Part shown: positions 16,736-24,352 of the stretch, one piece after another | How the letters are laid out: every line of letters starts with the position of its first letter | Numbering within the stretch: the stretch's first letter is position 1 | DNA from: JADLHS01 sp964553795 | Lineage (GTDB): Bacteria > Verrucomicrobiota > Verrucomicrobiia > Limisphaerales > JADLHS01 | NCBI GenBank assembly: GCA_964553795.1 | Contig: CAZKMR010000012.1 | Coordinates: 9,089 to 73,088, forward strand | DNA length: 64,000 nucleotides | Direction: 5' to 3' | Program-made: the position numbers and the translations under genes | Notes under the pieces: model-generated | The model's input: only the letters and a program-made list of their open reading frames with translations | What the model was told of the DNA's origin: nothing | Database searches by the model: none

Positions 16736-19582
16736 GTGTTGCGCCAGCCAACATGCTGGAGAGTGTTGCGCGGATTGCCCTGCCTGCTGGCCTTGGTTTC
16801 CGCCTTAAGCAGCCACGCTGTGAGCCATGAGCAATGGCCGGCAATCAATCGCGAACATCGTCCCTGGGCCTATTGGTGGTGGATGGGCAGTGCGGTCGAT
16901 AAGACCAATCTCACGCGCGAGTTGACGCGCTACGCCGAAGCCGGTTACGGCGGCGTGCATATCATTCCTATTTACGGCGCGCGCGGCTGGGAATCGAACT
17001 ACCTCAATTATCTCTCGCCACAATGGATGGAGATGCTCGATCACAGCGTGCGCGAGGCCAATCGCCTCGGCATGGGCGTCGATATGACCACTGGCACGGG
17101 TTGGTGCTTCGGCGGCGGTCCGTATGTGGGCGAACAGGAAGGGAACGCCAACGTAGTCGTGAAGACGTTTGAGGTCGGCGCCGGAGCGGCGCTGCCGGAG
17201 AAAATTGATCGCGAGAAAACTCAAGCGCTCGTTGCTTTCGGCTCAAGTAGCAGCCGAGGTGACGAGGCTCAAACTAAAACTGAATCAGATTCAGAGCCTC
17301 CTCACGTCGTCTCGTACGATCTGACCAAGAAAATCAAAGCCGACGGTTCGGCTGACTGGGTCGCACCGGCGGGCGGAGCGAAAGTTTATGTAATTTCCCA
17401 AAAGCCATCGCCCCAAAAAGTCAAACGCGCCGCGCCCGGCGGCGAAGGACCGATGCTCAATCTGATTTATCCCGACGCCATGCCGGTGTTTCTGCGCAGC
17501 CACACCGAGGCGTTTGCAAATTATCGCGGCGCGAAACCGCGCGCGCAGTATCACGATTCCTACGAATACAAATCCGATTGGGCGCCGGATTTCTTCAAAC
17601 AGTTCGAGAAACGTCGCGGCTATAAATTGGAGCACGAGCTTCCCTTTTTGTTCCCCGACACGGGTAGCCACCGACGTGAGGAGGCGGACGCGGTGAACAA
17701 TGTTACGAACCGCCTCCTCACGTCGGCGGCTACGGAGCGAACGGCACGCGTGCTCGCCGATTATCGCGAAACCGTGAGCGATATCATGATCGAAGATTCG
17801 CTGCCGCAATGGGTGAAGTGGTCGCACCGGCGCGGCTTCATCACGCGCAACGAGGCGCACGGTTCGCCCGGCAATCTGCTCGATCTCTACGCGTTGGCGG
17901 ACGTGCCGGAAACCGAAATGTTCCGGCTCGATCGCAACAAGTTGATCTCCAAGTTCGCCTCATCGGCCGCGCATGTGGCGGGTCGCAAGCTGACCAGCTC
18001 GGAGACCGGCACGTGGCTCAAAGAGCATTTCACCGAGACGCTGGCGGACATGAAATATCTCGTGGACGACCTGTTTGTGTCCGGCGTGAATCATGTGTTT
18101 TATCACGGCACGTGTTACTCACCGGACGAAGCGGCGTGGCCGGGTTGGGTGTTCTATGCGAGTTACGAGATGAATCCGCGCAATTCGATTTGGCACGATG
18201 CCCGCGCGCTCAATGATTACATCGCTCGCTGCCAATCCGTTTTGCAGGCGGGCGCGCCGGACAACGATGTGTTGGTGTATTGGCCGATTCACGATTTCTG
18301 GCAGAAAGCGCCGGCCAAACCGCTCTTGCCGCATCTCACGGTCCACGCGCGGGGTTGGTTTGAAGGACAACCGATCAATCACGTTGCCGAGGAATTGTGG
18401 CGACGTGGTTATGGGTATGATTTCGTTTCCGACCGGCAACTCGCGCAAGCGAAGTTTTCGCGCGGCAAGATCAAACTTCCGGGCGGCGAATATCAAACAA
18501 TAGTCGTGCCTGCTTGTGATTTCATTCCGTTGGCGACGCTGGAAAAACTGTTAGCGCTGGCGAAATCCGGCGCGCCAATTGTGTTCGCCGATCACTTACC
18601 GAAGGACGTTCCGGGCTTGAGCGATTTGGAAAAACGGCGCCCCAAGTTTCAAACTGTGTTGGCTCAATTGGAATCGCGCCGTGCCTCGGGTCGCGTCTTC
18701 GTTGGCGAGATTGAGTCCGCTTTGACGAAGATTGGTGTGCCGCGCGAAGCGATGTCGGATCACGAGGGATTGTTTCACATCCGGCGCGCATTGCCGGACG
18801 GACGATATTACTTCATTGCGAATCGCAGCGAGCAGGCGGTGGATGGTTGGATGCCATTGGCGACAACGGCAAAATCGGTTGTGCTGATGAACCCGATGAC
18901 CGGTGAAACCGGAGTCGCAGCGATGCGAAGCGGCAATTCCTCCGCCGACTCCAAGCAAACCGAAATCTATCTTCAGCTTCAATCCGGTGAATCCGTCGTC
19001 GTCCGCACCTTTAACAAACCGCAGCGCGATGTGAGTTCCTGGACTTATTGGCAGCCGACGGAGCGGCGCGCGAATGTGACCGGCGAATGGCGTGTCGAGT
19101 TTGTTTCCGGCGGCCCGACGTTGCCAGCGACGTTCACGAGCAGCAGTCTCGGCTCATGGACGCAACACGGCGAGGCGGCAGAGGCATTTTCCGGCACGGC
19201 ACGTTACTCGGTGAAGTTTGATGCCGTCGCGTCGTCAAAACCGCAGTGGCTGGATCTCGGGCAGGTGAACCAAAGTGCGCGCGTCAAACTCAACGGCAAA
19301 GACTACGGCACGTTGTTGACCCCGCCATTTCGCGTGTTGGTCAACAACCTGCAAGCGACCGGTAACACGCTCGAAGTGGAGGTTACGAGCACGGCGGCGA
19401 ATCGGATTCGCGATTTGGATCGGCGCGGCGTGAAGTGGCAGAACTTTCGCGACATCAATTTTGTGAACCAGGATTACAAGCCGTTCAACGCGGCGAATTG
19501 GCCGGTGGCGGGGAGTGGATTGCTGGGGCCGGTGACGTTGACGGTCGCGCAGCGTGTGGATTTACGGGAGGAAGCGCAATGA
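16736..19582 (+). CDS. GH106-type alpha-L-rhamnosidase
   Basis: About 948 residues, secreted (signal core GLPCLLALVSALSSHA). The N-terminal barrel begins with RPWAYWWWMGSAVDKTNLT and AGYGGVHIIPIYGARGWES, typical of GH106. The active-site region includes EDSLPQWVKW, SSETGTWLKEHF and HVFYHGTCYSPDEA. The C-terminus has a galactose-binding-like jelly roll (WLDLGQVNQSARVKLNGKDYG). It would release rhamnose from rhamnogalacturonan or similar glycans in the periplasm. GTG 16736 is chosen because AAAGGGAAG precedes it; GTG 16670 is in frame. Two palindromic repeats (17247-17317 and 17664-17733) are translated in frame as low-complexity inserts; whether the enzyme is still active is open. Confidence 0.85.
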   Translation: MLRQPTCWRVLRGLPCLLALVSALSSHAVSHEQWPAINREHRPWAYWWWMGSAVDKTNLTRELTRYAEAGYGGVHIIPIYGARGWESNYLNYLSPQWMEMLDHSVREANRLGMGVDMTTGTGWCFGGGPYVGEQEGNANVVVKTFEVGAGAALPEKIDREKTQALVAFGSSSSRGDEAQTKTESDSEPPHVVSYDLTKKIKADGSADWVAPAGGAKVYVISQKPSPQKVKRAAPGGEGPMLNLIYPDAMPVFLRSHTEAFANYRGAKPRAQYHDSYEYKSDWAPDFFKQFEKRRGYKLEHELPFLFPDTGSHRREEADAVNNVTNRLLTSAATERTARVLADYRETVSDIMIEDSLPQWVKWSHRRGFITRNEAHGSPGNLLDLYALADVPETEMFRLDRNKLISKFASSAAHVAGRKLTSSETGTWLKEHFTETLADMKYLVDDLFVSGVNHVFYHGTCYSPDEAAWPGWVFYASYEMNPRNSIWHDARALNDYIARCQSVLQAGAPDNDVLVYWPIHDFWQKAPAKPLLPHLTVHARGWFEGQPINHVAEELWRRGYGYDFVSDRQLAQAKFSRGKIKLPGGEYQTIVVPACDFIPLATLEKLLALAKSGAPIVFADHLPKDVPGLSDLEKRRPKFQTVLAQLESRRASGRVFVGEIESALTKIGVPREAMSDHEGLFHIRRALPDGRYYFIANRSEQAVDGWMPLATTAKSVVLMNPMTGETGVAAMRSGNSSADSKQTEIYLQLQSGESVVVRTFNKPQRDVSSWTYWQPTERRANVTGEWRVEFVSGGPTLPATFTSSSLGSWTQHGEAAEAFSGTARYSVKFDAVASSKPQWLDLGQVNQSARVKLNGKDYGTLLTPPFRVLVNNLQATGNTLEVEVTSTAANRIRDLDRRGVKWQNFRDINFVNQDYKPFNAANWPVAGSGLLGPVTLTVAQRVDLREEAQ
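17247..17317. repeat. REP-like palindrome inside the GH106 reading frame (copy 1)
   Basis: Arms GTAGCAGCCGAGGTGACGAG (from 17247) and CTCCTCACGTCGTCTCGTAC (ending 17317) are imperfect inverted repeats, 19 of 24 matching over the full arms. A central TGAATC-A-GATTCA dyad lies between them. It is translated as a Ser/Glu-rich insert (SSSSRGDEAQTKTESDSEPP). Same family as 17664-17733 and 32716-32784; more diverged, so probably older. Confidence 0.65.
17664..17733. repeat. REP-like palindrome inside the GH106 reading frame (copy 2)
   Basis: A 70-bp element. 24-bp arms at 17664-17687 and 17710-17733 are inverted repeats with 23 of 24 matches; they begin GTAGCCACCGACGTGAGGAG and end CTCACGTCGGCGGCTAC. 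It is read in frame as SHRREEADAVNNVTNRLLTS, inserted between FLFPDT and RTARVLADYRETVSD. Confidence 0.8.
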
Positions 19583-19609
19583 GGGTTGGGATTCAGATTG
19601 CTGGTGGAA

Positions 19610-19864
19610 CTTGTCGTGCTGCGACGAGTAGCGCCGCGTGCAGCGGCGCAAAAACTTGGCTTGTGGCAGGGCTGGAGGGAGATCGTTCTGCCGCTGTTGC
19701 GCGGCGGAGTGGTCGCAGCGCGGCCACTCCTCCTTGGTGGGGATTCTCGCGCTGCGAGAATCAGCGCCGCGTCATTGCGGTGCTATCGCCGGCCCCGGGC
19801 GCACGCTTGGAACGTTTGGGCCGCCCGCTGATGCGCGGGCGGAGTGTTCGCAGCGCGACCACTA
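19610..19864. repeat. Hairpin array between GH106 and GH28, same plan as the 199-bp repeat
   Basis: Eight successive hairpins in ~255 bases, including CTTGTCGT-GCT-GCGACGAG, GCGCCGC-GTGCA-GCGGCGC, AGTGGTCGC-AGC-GCGGCCACT, GATTCTCGC-GCT-GCGAGAATC and GCCGCCCGC-TGAT-GCGGGCGG. Loops GCT/AGC and GTGCA repeat while stem sequences change on both sides together. It covers the 5' end of the GH28 gene, including ATG 19831. Confidence 0.75.
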
Positions 19865-21198
19865 CTACCCTGGTTTGGTTGGTGGTCTTCTTCAGTTCCT
19901 TGCTGCCACTCATGGCGGCGGCGCGGTTTGACATCTCGAAATTCGGCGCGGTGGGCGATGGCAAGACGCTGAACACATCGGCGATTCAAGCGGTGATTGA
20001 TCGCTGCGCTACCAATGGCGGCGGCGAGGTCATTGTGCCGAAGGGGACGTTTGTAACGGGTTCGATTTTTCTCAAGCAAGGCGTGCGTCTGGTGATTGAG
20101 AAGGACGGCGTGCTGAAAGGTTCACAGAACACGAACGATTATCCATGGATCGATACGCGAATCGCGGGTTTGGAAATGAAATGGCCGGCGGCGTTGGTGA
20201 ACGCCGATGGCGTGACCGATCTGAAAATTTCCGGCGCGGGCACGATTGACGGTTCGGGCGAGCGCTGGTGGCGCGAGTATTGGGACACGCGCAACAAAGC
20301 GCCGGGTCGCGCTGATCCGCACTTCAAGATTCCGCGGCCCCGACTCGTTCATATTATCAATGGCACGAACGTGCTGGTGCGCGGTTTGACGTTGAAGGAT
20401 TCGGCGTTCTGGAATCTGCAACTGACCTACTGTGACGGCGTCGAGGTACGGGATTTGACCATTCGCGCGCCGGTCGAGCCGATTCGCGCGGCGAGTTCCG
20501 ACGGCATTGACGTGGATTCTTCACGCAATGTGCTGATTAGCGGTTGCGACATTGAATGCGCGGACGATGCGATTTGTTTGAAGGCAGGCCGCGATGCCGA
20601 CGGCTTGCGGGTGAACCGTCCCACCGAAAATGTCGTGGTGGAGAATTGTCGCGTGGGTAACGCGGCGGGGCTGGTCGTGATTGGCAGCGAAACGTCGGGC
20701 GGCATTCGCAATGTGCGCGTGCGGAATTGTCGCGCTGACGAAGGCTGCGAGGAGATTGTGCGGTTCAAGACCAAGATGGGTCGCGGCGGCGTGGTGGAAG
20801 ATATTGTTTACGAAAACATCACGGCGGTCGGCACGGCGCGCGTGTTCAGTTTCAACATGAATGCTTTCAGCACGATGTGGGTGCCGGAGGAATTCAACAC
20901 GGAAGTGCCGGCGGAATTGGGCACGCCGGTTTTCCGCAACATCACCGTGCGAAATCTCAAGGCAACCCAATGTGGTGCAGCGGGGCGAATCGTGGGATTG
21001 GCGGAAACGCCATTGCGCAATCTGCGCCTGGAGAATGTTTCCATCGAAGCGCGGCGCGGTTTCACCATTGAGCACACGGTGGGCTTGGAGTTCGAGAACG
21101 TGACGGTCAACGGTGAGCAAGTGGAGGCCAAGGCAACGACTCCCACTCAGCGCGCCGATCGCGCCAGCGCTGCGGAAAAATTGGCGGAACGGCAGTGA
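19831..21198 (+). CDS. GH28-family pectin hydrolase (polygalacturonase-like)
   Basis: 455 residues from ATG 19831: a signal peptide (TTTTLVWLVVFFSSLLPLMAAA), then a right-handed beta-helix starting FDISKFGAVGDGKTLNTSAI, the usual GH28 entry. The catalytic Asp motifs are visible (DGIDVDSS, then CADDAICLKAG), and RFKTKMG matches the RxK subsite motif. The usual GHG segment is instead GNAAGLVVIGSETSGG, with no His. It probably cleaves galacturonic acid linkages in RG-I backbone fragments. An in-frame ATG at 19579 overlaps the GH106 stop (ATGA) and has GGGAGGA upstream, but starting there would add ~84 residues encoded largely by the hairpin array and bury the signal peptide. The array may have split the original start from the gene. 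Confidence 0.85.
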   Translation: MRGRSVRSATTTTLVWLVVFFSSLLPLMAAARFDISKFGAVGDGKTLNTSAIQAVIDRCATNGGGEVIVPKGTFVTGSIFLKQGVRLVIEKDGVLKGSQNTNDYPWIDTRIAGLEMKWPAALVNADGVTDLKISGAGTIDGSGERWWREYWDTRNKAPGRADPHFKIPRPRLVHIINGTNVLVRGLTLKDSAFWNLQLTYCDGVEVRDLTIRAPVEPIRAASSDGIDVDSSRNVLISGCDIECADDAICLKAGRDADGLRVNRPTENVVVENCRVGNAAGLVVIGSETSGGIRNVRVRNCRADEGCEEIVRFKTKMGRGGVVEDIVYENITAVGTARVFSFNMNAFSTMWVPEEFNTEVPAELGTPVFRNITVRNLKATQCGAAGRIVGLAETPLRNLRLENVSIEARRGFTIEHTVGLEFENVTVNGEQVEAKATTPTQRADRASAAEKLAERQ

Positions 21199-21202
21199 TC
21201 GC

Positions 21203-21453
21203 GGCGCGCGCTGGTGCGCCGACACCGTGCGGCGGGCGCATCTTGGCACAGCCCCGACTCATGGCTGCGAAGCAGCCGAACATGAATAGCCGTGGGTGCA
21301 AACCCACGGAGGAGAGCAGGGGGAAGGTGCGACCCCTACGGGGTCGAATGTGTTTTGTGATTATTCCGTGGGCTATCGCTCACGGCTATTCAGGTGTTGT
21401 CCCTCCGGGACAATCAGAGGCAGTGGCAAGAGTTGCCTCTACCCGGACGGGTG
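21203..21453. repeat. Hairpin-rich intergenic array with a 109-bp inverted-repeat element
   Basis: The 323 bases between GH28 and the next gene hold no coding sequence but at least seven hairpins, among them GGCGCGC-GCTG-GTGCGCC, GGCTGC-GAA-GCAGCC, CCGTGGGT-GCAA-ACCCACGG, CGACCCC-TA-CGGGGTCG, TTGTCCC-TCC-GGGACAA and ACCC-GGAC-GGGT. The part 21284-21392 is bounded by inverted ends GAATAGCCGTG...CACGGCTATTC, resembling the element at 24168-24322. It may also act as a terminator region; that is inference. Confidence 0.75.
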
Positions 21454-21521
21454 AAATCGTTTTGATTGTCTTGCTGCGGCTGGCGAGATGAGAATGGCGT
21501 TGCACCATTTTGAACCGCGAA

Positions 21522-21780
21522 ATGACCACCATGCCTGCTGTTAAATCATTCGACTCAACTTGCCTTCACGCCACCAAGGCGCGGACTCCATCGCTTGTGT
21601 TGCTGGCCATCTCGCTTGGCCTCGTTTGGCTGAACGTTTTTCCCATCAACGCCGCTCCGACCAACGCGCGGCCCACTCTGTTTCTGATTGGCGATTCCAC
21701 CGTTCGTAATGGCAGCGGGCGCGGGGCGGATTCGATGTGGGGCTGGGGCAGTCTGGTGGACGATCATTTTGACGCGGCGA
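21522..21780 (+). CDS. CE12-GH27 fusion protein, 5' part before gap
   Basis: The first 86 residues of a large secreted fusion enzyme. ATG 21522 (ATG 21531 and TTG 21510 are also in frame) leads to a signal peptide (LVLLAISLGLVWLNVFPINA) and the SGNH block I sequence LFLIGDSTVRN, with nucleophile Ser59. The gap at 21781 is flanked by identical 55-bp ends; joining them puts this segment in the same frame as 21936-24064. Confidence 0.85.
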
Positions 21781-21880
21781 NNNNNNNNNNNNNNNNNNNN
21801 NNNNNNNNNNNNNNNNNNNNNNNNNNNNNNNNNNNNNNNNNNNNNNNNNNNNNNNNNNNNNNNNNNNNNNNNNNNNNNNN
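21781..21880. other. Scaffold gap (100 N) with duplicated 55-bp flanks
   Basis: Bases 21726-21780 equal 21881-21935 over 55 positions. Same pattern and same overlap length as the gap at 3161, so it is most likely a failed join of overlapping contigs. Removing 155 bases restores one open frame for the CE12-GH27 gene. Confidence 0.95.
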
Positions 21881-24064
21881 GCGGATTCGATGTGGGGCTG
21901 GGGCAGTCTGGTGGACGATCATTTTGACGCGGCGAAAATTCGCGTGGTGAATCGCGCCATTGGCGGGCGGAGCAGTCGCACGTTTTTGACGGAAGCTCGC
22001 TGGTACGACGTAATCAAGGAACTTCAGCCGGGCGATTTCGTGATGATGCAGTTCGGACACAATGATGGCGGCGGATTGACGGGTAATCGTGGTCGCGGTT
22101 CGTTGCGCGGTAACGGTGAGGAGACGCAGGTGATCACCAACAACGCCGGGGTTGTGGAGACGGTTCACACGTACGGCTGGTATTTGCGGCGCTACATCGC
22201 CGACGCGAAAGCCAAAGGGACGACGCCGATTGTTGTGTCGCAAATCCCACGCAACATCTGGAAGGACGGCAAGGTCGGGCGCGAATCTGAGCGCTACGGC
22301 AAATGGGCGCGCGAAGCCGCGGCGCAGGGTGGGGCGGCGTTTCTGGATTTGAACGAACTGGTGGCGGCGCGTTACGAGCAGATCGGTGAGCCGACGGTGC
22401 GCGAAATGTTTTTCAAGCCGAGCGACCACACGCACACGACGCTGGCCGGCGCGAAGTTGAACGCGGCGATGGTGGCGGAAGGCGTGCGCGGTTTGCGCGA
22501 GGTTAAGCTCCAACAGTTTCTCCTGCCACCCGACGAGGCTCCGCCGCGAAATGATTTTCTCACCTGGGCACCGCGCCCGCCAATGGGCTGGAACAGTTGG
22601 GATTGCTTTGCCACGACGGTCACGGAAGCGCAGACGAAGGCGCACGCGGATTACATGGCAAAACACCTCAAACCGCACGGTTGGGAATACATCGTGGTGG
22701 ACATCCAATGGTATGAGCCGAATGCGAACAGTTTCAGCTACCGGCGCAACGCCGAACTCGTAATGGACGAGTTCGGGCGACTCTGGCCCGCGACCAATCG
22801 TTTTCCATCAGCGGCCAACGGTGTCGGTTTCAAAGCACTCGGTAATTATATTCACGGCCTCGGATTGAAGTTTGGAATTCATCTGATGCGCGGCATTCCG
22901 CGACAAGCGGTGCGCGAAAATACGTTGGTCAAGGGCACGAGCTATCGCGCGCGCGACATCGCGAATACGAACAGCATCTGCGAATGGAATCCCGATATGT
23001 TCGGTGTGGACATGAGCAAGCCGGGCGCGCAGGCGTATTACGATTCGGTGTTTGAACTGATCGCGTCGTGGGGTGTGGATTACGTGAAGGTGGACGATCT
23101 GAGCCGACCCTATCACGCGAATGAAAAGGAGGTTGAAGCCATCCGCCGCGCGATTGATCGAACGGGGCGACCGATGGTGTTGAGTTTGTCGCCGGGCGAA
23201 ACTGCGTTGACCGCTGCCGAACACGTGATGCAGCACGCCAACCTCTGGCGCATCAGCGATGATTTCTGGGACAATTGGCCGGCGTTGCATGAACAGTTCG
23301 CGCGGTTGCGAAACTGGAATCCGTTTCGCGGTCCGGGTCACTGGCCGGATGCGGACATGCTGCCGCTGGGCGTGTTGGATTTGGGCCGGCGCTCGACGCA
23401 TTTCACGCGCGACGAACAATTCACCTTGATGACGTTGTGGAGCATCGTGCGTTCGCCGCTCATGCATGGCGGCGACATGACGAAGATGGATGACTTCACG
23501 TTGTCGCTGCTCACCAACGACGAAGTATTGGCAGTTAATCAGCAGAGCAGCGGCAATCGCGAGTTATATCATCGGGATGATCTGGTTGCGTGGGTCGCGG
23601 ATGTGCCGAACTCGAAAGACAAATACGTGGCGCTGTTCAATGCGCCCGCGCCGGCGAAAGTTCTCGAAAGCAAAGCAATTTATCAAAGCCCGCTGATTAC
23701 GCGTCGTGCTGAAGGACAGGGCGTTAACGTGGACGTGAATCTCAGCGGCGCGAAAAAGTTGTTTCTCGTGATCACCGATGGTGACGGCGATGGCTTTGGC
23801 GATCACGCGGATTGGATTGAACCGCGCGTAACGGTTTCCAACGCGGTGCTGAAACTCACGGATGTCAAATGGGCCAACGCGAGCACGGGTTGGGGCGGAT
23901 TGAAAGTGGGCGAAAGCGCGAGCGGCAAACCGATTAGCGTAGCCGGAAAGCAGCTCAGCGAGGCGATTGGCGCGCATTCGACATCGGTAATTGAATATGA
24001 TTTGGCGGAGGGCGCGACACGGTTTCAAGCCTTCGCGGCATTGGATGATGCGGCGATTGGGCAT
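21881..24064 (+). CDS. CE12 acetylesterase - GH27 - NPCBM fusion enzyme (main part, 3' end in gap)
   Basis: After joining with the 5' part, ~796 residues are visible. Residues ~50-290 are an SGNH rhamnogalacturonan acetylesterase (CE12): MQFGHND and the terminal DHTH (Asp250, His253). Residues ~298-640 are a GH27 domain (RPPMGWNSWDCF, nucleophile Asp473 in VKVDDLS, acid/base Asp in WRISDD), which would act on alpha-galactose or beta-L-arabinopyranose. From ~690 an NPCBM-like carbohydrate-binding domain runs into the gap (LKLTDVKWANASTGWGG, IGAHSTSVIEYDL). Deacetylation of RG-I and side-chain trimming are thus joined in one secreted chain. The 3' end is missing at 24064. Confidence 0.87.
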
Positions 24065-24164
24065 NNNNNNNNNNNNNNNNNNNNNNNNNNNNNNNNNNNN
24101 NNNNNNNNNNNNNNNNNNNNNNNNNNNNNNNNNNNNNNNNNNNNNNNNNNNNNNNNNNNNNNNN
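24065..24164. other. Scaffold gap (100 N), no overlapping flanks
   Basis: Unlike the other two gaps, the flanks do not match each other. The right flank is a palindromic repeat element, so the assembly probably broke on a high-copy repeat. The end of the NPCBM domain and its stop codon are lost here. Confidence 0.95.
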
Positions 24165-24167
24165 AGA

Positions 24168-24322
24168 GAGTAGCCCACGGCGTGAGCCGTGGGATAACGG
24201 CGAATGTGAGTAAGCCCCGGAGGGGCGAAAGAGCCGCGCGTGAACACACCGTTTCTGTCGCCCCTGCCGGGGCTGGGCATGTGATTTTGCGGCGAACCCA
24301 CGGCTCACGCCGTGGGCTACTC
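24168..24322. repeat. 155-bp palindromic element with perfect 26-bp terminal inverted repeats
   Basis: Positions 24168-24193 and 24297-24322 are perfect inverted repeats (26 of 26), ending GAGTAGCCCACGG outward. Each arm is itself a CCCACGGC-GTGA-GCCGTGGG hairpin. Inside is a second inverted pair, AGCCCCGGAGGGGCG and CGCCCCTGCCGGGGCT. The structure resembles REP/BIME or MITE-like non-autonomous elements. No transposase lies nearby. Confidence 0.85.
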
Positions 24323-24352
24323 GCTGGCGCTGCTCCGCAGCTACCGTTTCAC

